From: an uncultured Myxococcales bacterium
GTDB taxonomy: Bacteria > Myxococcota_A > Polyangia > Polyangiales > Polyangiaceae
DNA length: 32,905 nt
Assembly (NCBI GenBank): GCA_937872925.1
Contig: CALMUT010000136.1
Coordinates: 1 to 32,905 of the forward strand
Direction of reading: 5' to 3'
The notes under the pieces are model-generated. The model ran no database searches and had not been told where the DNA came from. It saw only the letters and a list, made by a program, of their open reading frames with translations. Position 1 is the stretch's first letter; the number at the start of each line of letters is the position of its first letter. Shown here piece after piece: positions 1 through 8,690 of the stretch. The translations under genes were made by a program, and so were the position numbers.

Positions 1-305
1 CTCAACAGGACTTTGGCCGTGAGTTCATTGTGCGTAAGAAGGGACAGGCGGGGCGCCGCCCAGGCGGAACGGGTCGAGCGGGTGCCGCACGCAAACGGGC
101 CCGGCATGTCCAGCAGGCCCAGAGCAGCCTCGAATGAGGCCTCGCTCAGACCGAATCGAACGCACCGCCCTCGAGTTTCCGCGCCGGCGCGGACAGTTGA
201 AGGCGAGGACTTCGCGCCGCGAGAGCGGAGCGGCGCCCGCGCCCACTCTCACGCCCACTCCCGCACCCACTCTCGCGCCCACTCCCGCTCCCGCGCCCAC
301 CCCCG
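1..305. other. No convincing gene; low-complexity 3' flank of the dehydrogenase
   Basis: Several frames are open here on both strands, but none gives a protein with recognisable domains. The translations are Arg/Ala/Gly/Val-rich and follow the base composition. The last 60 bases are a short tandem repeat, listed separately. The stretch lies downstream of the minus-strand dehydrogenase and could hold its terminator, but I see no GC stem followed by a T-run. A gene fragment entering from the left edge cannot be excluded. Confidence 0.5.
245..304. repeat. Imperfect 12-bp tandem repeat (24-bp higher-order period)
   Basis: About five units of a 12-base C-rich element, of the form ACTCYCRCNCCC, follow one another directly. 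Alternate units (ACTCTC.. and ACTCCC..) match each other better, giving a 24-base super-period. Any frame reading through it encodes a dipeptide-like repeat, which creates spurious open frames on both strands. It stops immediately before the stop codon of the dehydrogenase. Confidence 0.7.
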
Positions 306-1493
306 TCAAAACGCATTCATACCCGTCAGTGCCTGCCCCAGTATCAACGTATGCACCTCATGTGTGCCCTCATACGTATACACACTCTCAAGATTGTTCA
401 TGTGTCGGATGGCGGGGTACTCGAGCAAGATGCCGTTGCCGCCCAGGATGCCGCGGCAACGCCTTGCGACTTCGAGGGCGACTTTCACGTTGTTGCGCTT
501 GCACAGGGAGACTTGTTGCGGGAGGAGCTTGCCGCCCTGGCGTTCTTTCAGGCGCCCGAAGTGTAGGGCCATGAGGTCGCCTTGGATGATTTCGCTGGCC
601 ATGTCGGCAAACTGCGCCTGGATCAGCTGTTTGGCGGCGATGGGGACGCCGAATTGCACGCGGTTTTTGGCGTAGTCCAGGGTCGAGTCGAAGCAGGCCT
701 TGCCGGCGCCCAGGGCGCCCCAAGCGATGCCGAAGCGCGCCTGGGACAGGCAGCCCAGTGGGCCTTTCAGTCCGCGCACATTGGGCAGACGGTTCGCGTC
801 GGGCACCCGCACTTCGTCGAGCACGATTTCGCCGGTAATGCTGGAGCGAAGGCTCATCTTGCCGTGCACGGTGGGTGTTTCGAAACCCTGCATATCGCGC
901 TCCACGACAAAGCCTTCGATCGACTCTTGTCCACCGTCTTCGACTTTGGCCCAAACGATGGCGATATGCGCGATGGGCGAGTTGGTGATCCACATCTTGG
1001 TGCCGGAGAGCAGCCAATCGTTTCCGTCTTTGCGCGCGCGCGTCAGCATCGAACCGGGGTCCGAACCGCTATCAGGTTCCGTCAGGCCGAAACATCCGAT
1101 CAGCTTGGCTTGGGCCATCTCGGGTAGGTATTTCTTCTTTTGCGCTTCACTTCCGTAGGCGTAGATCGAATACATCGCCAGTGAACCCTGCACGCTGACG
1201 AAGGAGCGCAGGCCGGAGTCCCCGTACTCCAACTCTTGCAGGATCAATCCGTACTGCACCGGGCTCATGCCGGCGCAGCCATAGCCGGAGAGTCCAGCTC
1301 CTAGCAGGCCCATGTCGGCGATTTCTGGGATCAGATCCGAGGGGAACTCGCCCTTTTCGAATAACGCGCCGGCGCGCGGTAGGTAGCGTTCCCGCACGAA
1401 GCGGCGCACGCTGTCACGGATCAGGCGTTCTTCTTCGCTGAGCTGCGAGTCCAGCGCCGACAGGGTTTCCAGGTTCAAGGCGGGCTTCGACAT
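306..1493 (-). CDS. gcdH: Glutaryl-CoA dehydrogenase (acyl-CoA dehydrogenase family)
   Basis: This is a 395-residue flavoprotein that oxidises and decarboxylates glutaryl-CoA to crotonyl-CoA in lysine, tryptophan and benzoate-type degradation. It transfers electrons to ETF in the cytoplasm. The order is typical of the family: N-terminal helical domain, FAD/substrate strand region around 'GCFGLTEPDSGSDPGSM', then the C-terminal helical domain. The C-terminal motif Y-E-G-T-H places the catalytic base at Glu375, with Tyr374 before it. 'LEYGDSGLRS' keeps the Glu and Arg that in the human enzyme bind the distal carboxylate. Tyr, Glu and Arg together are what decarboxylating enzymes have, whereas non-decarboxylating anaerobic types lose the Glu and Tyr. 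Length and end ('LILGQALTGMNAF') match full-length GcdH. The ATG start has only a weak G-rich Shine-Dalgarno. The gene stands alone, divergent from the L,D-transpeptidase. Confidence 0.93.
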   Translation of the reverse strand: MSKPALNLETLSALDSQLSEEERLIRDSVRRFVRERYLPRAGALFEKGEFPSDLIPEIADMGLLGAGLSGYGCAGMSPVQYGLILQELEYGDSGLRSFVSVQGSLAMYSIYAYGSEAQKKKYLPEMAQAKLIGCFGLTEPDSGSDPGSMLTRARKDGNDWLLSGTKMWITNSPIAHIAIVWAKVEDGGQESIEGFVVERDMQGFETPTVHGKMSLRSSITGEIVLDEVRVPDANRLPNVRGLKGPLGCLSQARFGIAWGALGAGKACFDSTLDYAKNRVQFGVPIAAKQLIQAQFADMASEIIQGDLMALHFGRLKERQGGKLLPQQVSLCKRNNVKVALEVARRCRGILGGNGILLEYPAIRHMNNLESVYTYEGTHEVHTLILGQALTGMNAF

Positions 1494-1658
1494 GGCCGCC
1501 CCATACCACGGGGCGCCCGCCCCTCACCACGGGCCGGACCGTCCGCCCCTCGCCAAGGCGAAGGCGTCCCCCGCGCGGGGTCCGCGGGTCCGGGTCCCGC
1601 CGAAACCGGGAAATTGGGCCGGACCGGGGCCCGTCCGTTAAGCCCGAGGTGAGCACCC
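1494..1658. promoter_or_regulatory. Divergent intergenic region, gcdH / L,D-transpeptidase
   Basis: This 165-base GC-rich spacer must hold both promoters. An 11-base direct repeat GGGCCGGACCG occurs at 1531-1541 and 1616-1626, each followed shortly by GTCCG, which could mark a paired binding site or simply reflect composition. GAGG at about 1646-1649 is a plausible ribosome-binding site for the ATG at 1659. No clear -35/-10 pair is visible on either strand. Confidence 0.35.
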
Positions 1659-3362
1659 ATGCTGCGCGCACGTCTGCTGTTTTCGGCTCTGAGCCTGGCC
1701 TTGGTGGGGGCATTTGCCTGCACGCCCTGGGCGGCGCCCGCCCGGGCGCGGGTGCAGCAGTGGCTGGGAAACGTGCAAAAGCCGCCGCATTTGGGGGCTG
1801 GACAGGTCGCGGGAGTGGCTCAGCTCGTCCAGCGGACCCGGGAACACCCGAGCTTGCTGAGCGACGACGTTTCCACCCTGAGCTCGACGCAAAGCGGAGC
1901 TTGGCCGACTCCGGATGACACAGAGTTGGAAGGGCTCGACGCGGAGATCGCAATTCCGAACAGCGGGGCTGCCCAGGAGACCATCGAGGCGGCTCACGCC
2001 GCAGCAGTGGGCCGCTCTGGCTACCAAGGGCCGCGCAGCACTTTGGACCCCGAGCGCAGTTTGGCGGTGATTGGGCGTGAAGCCTTCGTTCACCAACAGC
2101 CCTCGCATCGTTCCTTCAAGCTCGGCTATCTACGCGCCGGCGCCATCGTTGCGCGCAGCCCGAAACCCGTTGGCACCCGTGGCTGCGAAAACGGCTGGTA
2201 CTCCATAGAGCCCGAGGGTTACGTGTGCGTTGGCAAGAGCGCGACTCTGGATGTGACGCATCCCCTGGTGGCCGCGACGGCACGTCGCCCCGATCGCAAG
2301 GCCGCGCTGCCCTATGCCTACGGCATCAGCCGGTTTCCGACCCCGCCGTTCTATACCAAGGTGCCCACGCCCAAGCAGCAGCGCTCTGTGGAGCACGACC
2401 TTGCCCGTCACCTGACTCATGGAACGGCGAAGGCGTGGCAGGACGTGCCTCGGGATGTGGTTCCGGATCTGCTGCAGGATGGACAGCCCAGCTACACTTG
2501 GGGTGGCGGTCTGCATTCGCCACACTCGGTCTATACGGGGCGCGGACTGCCCCAGAGCGGATTTGCAATGCTGGCGATCTTCGACTCCGAAGATCGCAGC
2601 TTCGGATTCAGCGTGGACTTGGACGTGATGCCCCTTGACCGCCTCAAGCGCGTGGAGCCGAGCACCTTCAAAGGCGTGGCCTTGGATGCAGACACGCCCT
2701 TGCCGCTGGTGTTTGTGCGTTCGAAAGGTGCGTTCCTGTTTTCTGGTGACCCGCGCAGCACTGGGCTCAAAGCAGAGCGAGGGCTTGCCTACCGCGAGGC
2801 CATCGCCATTACCGGCAAGGCCGTACGCGTCGGGGGAGTGCGCTATCTGCAAGTGCGCGGCGGCGGGTACCTGCGGGACGAGCATTTGGTGCGCATCAAT
2901 CCCATGAAGAACCGACCGGGTTGGGCCACTCCGGGACGCACCTGGCTCGATATCTCGATTCTGAAGCAGACCTTGGTCGCGTACGAAGGCACGACGCCAA
3001 TCTATGCGACCTTGGTCAGTACCGGCGCGGACGGTCTTGGAGATCCGAAAAAGACTCACTCTACCGTGCGGGGTCAATTCCTAGTGCATACCAAGCATGT
3101 CACCGCGACCATGAGTGGCGACGTGGTGGGAGACGAGTTCGATCTGCGGGATGTGCCGTACGTACAGTATTTCACTGAGGGCTACGCTCTGCACGCCGCG
3201 TATTGGCATGACTCCTTTGGCACCCCACGCAGTCACGGTTGCATCAACCTGGCACCCCTGGATGCCAACTGGCTCTTTTCCTGGACCGATCCCCCGGTGC
3301 CGGACAGTTGGCATGGCGTCATGAGTTTGCGCCAGGGCACCCTTGTACACGTGCACCCCTGA
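1659..3362 (+). CDS. Exported L,D-transpeptidase (YkuD domain) with SH3-like region
   Basis: This 567-residue cell-envelope enzyme is expected to make 3-3 peptidoglycan cross-links or attach proteins to meso-diaminopimelate. The N-terminus is a hydrophobic signal peptide ending in A-F-A-C at residues 20-23. That fits signal peptidase I (A-x-A), or a non-consensus lipobox. A Pro/Ala-rich spacer follows, then an SH3-like stretch around residues 150-190 ('YLRAGAIVARSP', 'GWYSIEPEGYVCVG'). The C-terminal YkuD catalytic domain spans roughly 425-565. Its signature runs from His517 in 'WHDSFG' to S-H-G-C with Cys528 as nucleophile, followed by 'INL'. The ATG is preceded by GAGG at good spacing. The gene ends 9 bases from the converging TPR gene. 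All active-site residues look intact. The substrate and any link to gcdH are unknown. Confidence 0.9.
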   Translation: MLRARLLFSALSLALVGAFACTPWAAPARARVQQWLGNVQKPPHLGAGQVAGVAQLVQRTREHPSLLSDDVSTLSSTQSGAWPTPDDTELEGLDAEIAIPNSGAAQETIEAAHAAAVGRSGYQGPRSTLDPERSLAVIGREAFVHQQPSHRSFKLGYLRAGAIVARSPKPVGTRGCENGWYSIEPEGYVCVGKSATLDVTHPLVAATARRPDRKAALPYAYGISRFPTPPFYTKVPTPKQQRSVEHDLARHLTHGTAKAWQDVPRDVVPDLLQDGQPSYTWGGGLHSPHSVYTGRGLPQSGFAMLAIFDSEDRSFGFSVDLDVMPLDRLKRVEPSTFKGVALDADTPLPLVFVRSKGAFLFSGDPRSTGLKAERGLAYREAIAITGKAVRVGGVRYLQVRGGGYLRDEHLVRINPMKNRPGWATPGRTWLDISILKQTLVAYEGTTPIYATLVSTGADGLGDPKKTHSTVRGQFLVHTKHVTATMSGDVVGDEFDLRDVPYVQYFTEGYALHAAYWHDSFGTPRSHGCINLAPLDANWLFSWTDPPVPDSWHGVMSLRQGTLVHVHP

Positions 3363-3371
3363 ACGCCGTGT

Positions 3372-5735
3372 TTAGGCGTGCTTCTGCAGCATGCGGCTGA
3401 CGTACTCGCTCATGGTGACGCGTTCGCCGTCTAGGCGTGACAGGACGGCTTTCACGGGGCGCGTGGCTGCGGTTGGGCTGAGCAGGATTTCAAAGGCGTC
3501 GGCTCCGGCTTCCCCGGAATCCTGCCACTGACCGCCGATCGAAGCGTGCATGGTCTCTCCCACATAGGACCCGAGCAGCACGGCGAGTCGGCGGGCCACG
3601 GTCGGGTCCAGGGCGGGCGCGGCCGGGGGTGCGATCAGTGCGAGATAGCTGTCGACGGCGGAGAGGCTCGCGATGGTGCGATCCAGGGGTCCGTCGGCGT
3701 AGTCTGCGCAGTAGCGTGCGACCACCGATCGCGACATGGCGCGGCCCAGGCGCTGCAGGAGTGCGAGGTTCGGCCAGGGGTCTGGGTCCCAGGGGGCGGG
3801 GGGCGCCTCTGGTGATCGCATGCACTTTTGCCAGGCATTCGAGTGGGTCGTCGAGAAGCCCAGATCGTGGGCGTCGGGCAGTGGCGCGCCGCGCTTCATG
3901 CGAAGCTCGACCAATTGGAATGGATGCCACTCCATGCCGGCGCCGAGCACACGTGCTTCGTGGGGTGCGGTGAGGGATCCGCGCCAGCTCAATTGGCCGC
4001 ACTGACGCAGGGTCTCGCCGAGATACGAGCCAGCCAGTAGCAGCAGCGAGTAGTGATCGGACTCGACGTCCTTTGGCCGCTTCGCCCCGTACAGCGTGGC
4101 GAGGGCTCGATCAATGCGTGCGAGACTGGCGAGGGACAAATCGTAAGGAGCAAAATCTCGAAAGACCGGCGCGCGAGTCATGAATGCCGCGCCGACGGTG
4201 CCGAGTACCATCAGTTCGCCGCCGCCGCGGTGCGCCACATGCGCCAAGGTGTCTCCGGCGAGGTGCTCGAGGTTCTCGATGGCGGCGGTGCGTTCCGCGT
4301 CGGCGAGCAACAGTTCCGTCGGTTCCCAGGGTGTCGCGCCCGCTGGCAGGCTGTGCCCCGGGCTCGCAGACGAAAGCCCGGTCAAGGCAATGCCAAATCC
4401 GGCGATCTTTGGGGCGAGGGTTTCGGCGAACGCAGGGTCTGCGCGCTCAAGACGCAGCCACGCTTGCTGGGCGTCGTGCACCCGGAACAACTGAGCGGAG
4501 CTGAGGGCAAGGGCAGCTAGGGCTCCGGTTGAGTGGGGATCGAGGTGAAGCGCCCGCAAAGCGTCTTCGACTGCGGGCCGGCTGTCCGCGGCGCAGGCGC
4601 TGGCCAAAGCACGTGCGGCCATCAGCGCCGCGGCCCCCGGTCCCGTGCCGTGAGCCCCGGCCACCAACGCCCGTGCGCGCTGCAGGTCGCTGCCGCCATC
4701 GAATAGCGCACCCCGCGTGAGCACTGCGCACAGTGCGGCCCGCGCTCCGGAGGATCCTTCATCGTCCGCAAACGCCTGCTCCGCTTGGGCCCGCGCTCGG
4801 TCGGGTTGGTTCAAATCAAGCAGCTGGCGGCTGACCGCGGCGCGGACCTCGGGCTCCAGTAGTGGCGCAGACTCCATGCGTTCGAGCACCGCAAGGGCCT
4901 CGGATGGGCGCATCCCGCGTTGTAGCAGGCGCGCGTAGAGCAGAGAGTGCTCCGCGCCGAGGGACCCCGGTAGTGCTTCAAGCGCACTGAGCGCCGCCTC
5001 AAGCTGTCCGGAGTCGGCGAGCTCCGCGACCTCGAAGAGGCTGGTGGGCAGTGCGCGTGCGGGACGCGCCAGGGGCGGGCCGGAGCGGATGCGGCCGTCG
5101 CGCTCCGGCTGCGTTACCGGGATTGGCGTCGCCGGTGCACTGGCTGGCGGCGGCGCGCTCGTGCGCTTGTGGGGGTCGATGATTTCCACCCGCGGTGGGT
5201 GCTCGGAGTAGCTGCCGGCGCGCGACTCGCCTTCTTCGTCCCGGTCCGGGGCGTAGCTTGGCGTGGGATCCGGCGGGGTGCTGATCCGCGGCAGGCGCCC
5301 CGCCCTTGGAATACTTGGGTTAGACAGTCGAGGCCGCAGCTCAGCATTCGACGCCGTGCGGTCGGCAGCGGGTGCATCGAGGGACAGCACGATTTCGCGG
5401 AGCTGCGCTTCCACCGCCGTTGCCGCACCCGGTGGAGCCGAGTGGCGTGGTGGTCTCGTACTTTCGGGGCGCTCGTCGGCGGCACGCAGCCAGCGCGCGG
5501 CCTCCGGGAAAAAGTCCACATCGCGTAGCACCTCCCGCAATCTGGCCGCCGCTTGGGCGCGAGACATGCGGCCGAGCTGAAAAAGGATACGGGTCGAAAG
5601 ATACGCGATGGCCTCAGCGTGTTGTGGATCTGGACCCACGGCGGCAAGCTCGCGCTGCGCAAGCGCAATATCGTCGGCGTCGAGGGCCTTGTCGATGGCT
5701 CTCAGACGCGGATAGTCGAGCGGACCGCCACGCAT
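3372..5735 (-). CDS. TPR-like protein with disordered linker and duplicated C-terminal domain
   Basis: I do not recognise a named family for this 787-residue protein. Residues 1-95 are an Ala/Leu/Arg-rich helical segment that looks TPR-like. Residues about 95-235 are a Pro/Ser/Arg-rich, probably disordered linker. Residues about 235-450 are helical repeats of TPR type ('ALSALEALPGSL', 'ALAVLERMESAPLLEPE'). The C-terminal part contains two related modules, about 538-615 and 682-770. Each begins with S-L-x-x-[IV]-D, continues to a G-S-Y-[LV]-G-E-T motif and Q-x-S/W residues, and ends in a strand-turn segment. No signal peptide or membrane helix is visible, so it is probably cytoplasmic. It starts 36 bases after the stop of the kinase gene on the same strand, so the two are likely co-transcribed. 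It may be an adaptor for that kinase, which is inference only. No Shine-Dalgarno is evident at the ATG. Confidence 0.8.
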   Translation of the reverse strand: MRGGPLDYPRLRAIDKALDADDIALAQRELAAVGPDPQHAEAIAYLSTRILFQLGRMSRAQAAARLREVLRDVDFFPEAARWLRAADERPESTRPPRHSAPPGAATAVEAQLREIVLSLDAPAADRTASNAELRPRLSNPSIPRAGRLPRISTPPDPTPSYAPDRDEEGESRAGSYSEHPPRVEIIDPHKRTSAPPPASAPATPIPVTQPERDGRIRSGPPLARPARALPTSLFEVAELADSGQLEAALSALEALPGSLGAEHSLLYARLLQRGMRPSEALAVLERMESAPLLEPEVRAAVSRQLLDLNQPDRARAQAEQAFADDEGSSGARAALCAVLTRGALFDGGSDLQRARALVAGAHGTGPGAAALMAARALASACAADSRPAVEDALRALHLDPHSTGALAALALSSAQLFRVHDAQQAWLRLERADPAFAETLAPKIAGFGIALTGLSSASPGHSLPAGATPWEPTELLLADAERTAAIENLEHLAGDTLAHVAHRGGGELMVLGTVGAAFMTRAPVFRDFAPYDLSLASLARIDRALATLYGAKRPKDVESDHYSLLLLAGSYLGETLRQCGQLSWRGSLTAPHEARVLGAGMEWHPFQLVELRMKRGAPLPDAHDLGFSTTHSNAWQKCMRSPEAPPAPWDPDPWPNLALLQRLGRAMSRSVVARYCADYADGPLDRTIASLSAVDSYLALIAPPAAPALDPTVARRLAVLLGSYVGETMHASIGGQWQDSGEAGADAFEILLSPTAATRPVKAVLSRLDGERVTMSEYVSRMLQKHA

Positions 5736-5771
5736 ATGAAGGTCAGTTAATCAGGGTCTGCCGGACTGGGT

Positions 5772-7826
5772 CTAGTCCTCTAAGGACTTTGCGCAGCGGA
5801 AGCCGATCGTCGGCGAGCGATTCTCGGGGTCGGCGCCGTAGCGGAACGAGGGTCGCAACCACGCCGTGTCGCCGCTGTCGAAGCCTCCGCCGCGAATGAC
5901 GCGGCGCTCCCCAGTTGCCGGTCCTTTCGGATTGACGCTGGCGGTGGCTTGGTAGGGGCCTTCGTAGTCGGCCACCCATTCCCAGACGTTGCCGACCACA
6001 TCTTGGGGACCAAATCGTGAACTCCCGCCCGAAAAGCTGCCGACGGGCGCGGTGGCCCCATGGCCGTCACTGTCGTCGGGAAAGAGCACCTTGACCCCGA
6101 CGCCGCTTTTCTCTGCCCAGGCGGCGCAGTCTTTGTCACAAGCGTTGAGATGCTTCGCCGTGGGTGCGTCGTCTCCCCAAGGATAGATGCGTCCGTCGGG
6201 ACCGCGGGTTGCAAACTCCCACTCCGCTTCCGTGGGCAAGCGCTTGCCTTGTTTCTTGCAGTAGGTCGTGGCGTCCCGATGCGTCACGCAGTTGATGGGG
6301 TGATCGCCCCGGTCTTCGGCGCTCTCGTTGCAAAGGGGTGCCCAAGCCTTGCGATCCTTATCGCTGATGTTCGGCCAGTGCGGCTCGCGTCCGGCCCGTG
6401 GGCACGCGCCACGGGTGCTGCAGGCCAAATACGCCGTGCGCGTCACTTCGGTCTTATCGATGCAATAGGGTGAGAGTTTGACGCTGTGGGCGGGCTTTTC
6501 GTTGTCCGCGGCTTTGGAGTCCTCGGACCCCATGAAGTATTCGCCGCCTTTGATGGTGACCATTTCTTCTGGGCAGGTTGCCGAGGCTGGGGGTGCGCTT
6601 GCGACGACCACGGGCGCCGAGGCTGTCGCGGAAGCCGTTGGAGCCGCGTCGGCGTCACCCTTGCGCAGCAATAAGAATGCAACGGCGCCGATCGCAACGG
6701 CGGCGCCGACTCCTAACATGGCGAAGAGCGGCGCTTTGCTCGAGCCCCCTGCGGATGCGGCCGGTTCGAGGGTCGCCGGCGTGGAGGTGGTTGCATGCAC
6801 CGGAAAGGCCGAGGGATCCGTGGTCGCGATGGTGCGCGCGAGCTCCATGGGACGCGTAAGCGCCACGCCTCGACCCGATAGTTGCGCCTCCGTGATGCCT
6901 CCGACCGCTTCGATCAGCGCCTGCACGAATTCGCCGGCGCGGGTGTAACGTGCGCCAGGGGCAACCGCGAGGGCCTTGGCGAAGACAGCTTCGACGGCGT
7001 CTGGGACTTGCACGCCAAGGCTCTGGGGCGTCGGGCGAGATTCCCGATTGCCAGCGCTGTACGCCAATTGGATTAGATCCCCACCATCGAGGGCGGACTT
7101 GCCCAACAGCAGTTCGACGGTCACCAGGGCGAGGGCAAATACGTCCGTCCACGGGCCTGTGGCGCCGTAGCTGCGGCTGAACTGTTCCGGGGCGCCGTAT
7201 TGTGGCGTGAACGAGGTGATATTCGTGCCGGTCTTCGCCAGCGCCGCTTTCATGTGGGTGTTGTCTGTGATCAGCTTGGCGACTCCGAAATCCAATAGCT
7301 TGATCGTGGTGTTATCAGCGCGCGGGTCCTCACCGAGAATGAAGATGTTGGCCGGCTTGATGTCGCGATGTGCAATGCCCTGCCCATGCGCAACGTCCAG
7401 GGCTTGCCCGGCGGGGGCGATTACGTTGATCGCTTCGCGCAGCGACCACGGGCCGCGGCTCTCGGTGTCGATCATGGCGTCTTCGAGGGAGCGCCCTTCC
7501 AACCACTCATGCACCATGAAGGGCATCCAGCGCCCGTCCGGGGTGGTGTAGGTGCCCACGTCTCGCGCCTGCACGATGCCGGCGGATTGGCTGGAGAGCT
7601 CCGTGAGCAGCGCGCCCTCCTGAATGAACGCCTCTTGCAGACTCTCCCTCTGGTCTGACGGCGCGTTGGACAGCTCACTGAAGAATTTGATGGCGACGGG
7701 CTTCTTCCAGATGCTGTGCATCGCCCGGTACACGACGGCGAAGCCGCCTTCGCCTACCAGCTTTTCGACGACGTACTTGTCGGCAACGGTCTCGCCAACA
7801 ATTGAAAGCGGATCTTTGTCAGTCAC
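5772..7826 (-). CDS. Transmembrane Ser/Thr protein kinase fused to a SUMF1/FGE-like domain
   Basis: This 684-residue receptor-type kinase has an N-terminal Hanks kinase domain, about residues 15-310. It shows the glycine loop G-E-G-G-F-A, Lys47 in V-A-I-K, H-R-D-I-K-P-A-N with Asp155, and D-F-G at 179-181, so it should be active. A Thr/Ala linker leads to one membrane helix at about 366-388, then an Ala/Pro linker. The C-terminal SUMF1 (formylglycine-generating-enzyme-like) domain, about 418-684, starts with 'MVTIKGGEYFMGSE' and ends 'GFRCAKS'. It should lie outside the cytoplasmic membrane. Where true FGEs have two active-site cysteines after G-G-S-Y, this domain has Ser and Trp, so it is probably a ligand-binding fold rather than an enzyme. 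I prefer the GTG at 7826 because GGAG lies about 8 bases upstream. An in-frame GTG at 7847 would add seven residues but has no ribosome-binding site. The gene lies 51 bases after the DUF2063 gene. Confidence 0.9.
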   Translation of the reverse strand: MTDKDPLSIVGETVADKYVVEKLVGEGGFAVVYRAMHSIWKKPVAIKFFSELSNAPSDQRESLQEAFIQEGALLTELSSQSAGIVQARDVGTYTTPDGRWMPFMVHEWLEGRSLEDAMIDTESRGPWSLREAINVIAPAGQALDVAHGQGIAHRDIKPANIFILGEDPRADNTTIKLLDFGVAKLITDNTHMKAALAKTGTNITSFTPQYGAPEQFSRSYGATGPWTDVFALALVTVELLLGKSALDGGDLIQLAYSAGNRESRPTPQSLGVQVPDAVEAVFAKALAVAPGARYTRAGEFVQALIEAVGGITEAQLSGRGVALTRPMELARTIATTDPSAFPVHATTSTPATLEPAASAGGSSKAPLFAMLGVGAAVAIGAVAFLLLRKGDADAAPTASATASAPVVVASAPPASATCPEEMVTIKGGEYFMGSEDSKAADNEKPAHSVKLSPYCIDKTEVTRTAYLACSTRGACPRAGREPHWPNISDKDRKAWAPLCNESAEDRGDHPINCVTHRDATTYCKKQGKRLPTEAEWEFATRGPDGRIYPWGDDAPTAKHLNACDKDCAAWAEKSGVGVKVLFPDDSDGHGATAPVGSFSGGSSRFGPQDVVGNVWEWVADYEGPYQATASVNPKGPATGERRVIRGGGFDSGDTAWLRPSFRYGADPENRSPTIGFRCAKSLED

Positions 7827-7877
7827 CCTGCGGTCTCCGCCGGGCACGATAGCCGAAAAGCCAAAGGAATGCGGATT

Positions 7878-8690
7878 TCACGTCTTTGCGGGTCCTAGGA
7901 GCGCTCCCCGTTCGGCCAGATCCGCCAGCAAGGTCGCGGTTCCGCCAAGGACCGCTGCGCTCAGGGCCGCGCCTTCCGCCGCGCAGGCCCGGGCCAACGC
8001 GTCGCGCAGCGTGCGGCCGTGCTCCAAAGTTTCGCTGAGGATCGCGGCGGCGAGGGGCGAGAGCTCCAAGTAGCGCACCTCGTGCTGGGGGTTGCGATAG
8101 ACGAGCAGCACCGTGGGTTTCTCGACGGGAGGCTCGTCGTTTTCTTCGTCGTCGCTCAGCAAGTGCAAAGCCCAGTCGTAGCGCATGAGCTTAGCGGCTT
8201 CGATGAAACGCAGGCCTGCGTCCAGCTCTAGTTCCGCGGGCTCTATGGCGGCGTCGGCGCAGAGCATGGATCCCACGACGATCTGCACGTGTTCGTGCTC
8301 GGCCAGTTGACTCATATAGGCCGGTACCCGCGGATCCGCTTTCCACAGCGGCGCGCAGAACTCTAGTAGCTCGGTGATCGCGTCGCGCAAGTAGTGGGTG
8401 CGTGGACCTCGCTCGCGTAGGAACCGGTCGAAGTACTCCTCAAACACCGGCCCCATGCGAGCCATGGTGCGCGGGATGGAGGCGTGCATCGCCGACCACA
8501 GATTGCCCCGCACTAAATTGCGGTACACCAACAGTCGCTCGACGCTATCTTGCAGCACGTAGTTCGCGTCGGCGTCTGCGACGCCGTGGCGACCGAGCCA
8601 TGCGCGAACGGCCTCGGTGTCTTGCGCGTCGATCTCGTCGCCAAAACACAGCTCCGCGAAGGCGGACTCAAGCTGCGCCTGCACGCTCAT
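7878..8690 (-). CDS. bufC: DUF2063 (BufC/HvfC-type) RiPP maturation partner
   Basis: This 270-residue protein resembles the DUF2063/BufC family, which in bufferin and HvfABC systems works with the DUF692 oxidase as its substrate-presenting partner. The N-terminal part, about residues 1-110, has the family pattern: a helix, then 'LLVYRNLVRGNLWSAM', a Pro turn and 'FEEYFDRFLRERGP'. The C-terminal part, about 180-270, contains 'RYLELSPLAAAILSETLEHG', a segment like the helical end of NGO1945-type or PqqD/RRE-like folds. No signal peptide is seen, so it should be cytoplasmic. The ATG at 8690 lies inside the end of the MNIO gene (23-base overlap), which implies translational coupling. A longer reading back to 8747 is open but would overlap more and starts with a basic run unlike the family. 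The symbol is assigned by family and context only. Confidence 0.82.
   Translation of the reverse strand: MSVQAQLESAFAELCFGDEIDAQDTEAVRAWLGRHGVADADANYVLQDSVERLLVYRNLVRGNLWSAMHASIPRTMARMGPVFEEYFDRFLRERGPRTHYLRDAITELLEFCAPLWKADPRVPAYMSQLAEHEHVQIVVGSMLCADAAIEPAELELDAGLRFIEAAKLMRYDWALHLLSDDEENDEPPVEKPTVLLVYRNPQHEVRYLELSPLAAAILSETLEHGRTLRDALARACAAEGAALSAAVLGGTATLLADLAERGALLGPAKT

Noticed and set aside
245..304. Possible CRISPR-like array
   Set aside because: Units are 12 bases, directly abutting, with no spacers and no cas genes.
13..675. 220-residue plus-strand frame at the left edge
   Set aside because: It overlaps the well-supported gcdH gene on the other strand and reads through the 12-bp tandem repeat as His/Ser/Arg repeats.
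5772..6600. Active formylglycine-generating enzyme for sulfatase maturation
   Set aside because: Both active-site cysteines are missing and no sulfatase gene is nearby.
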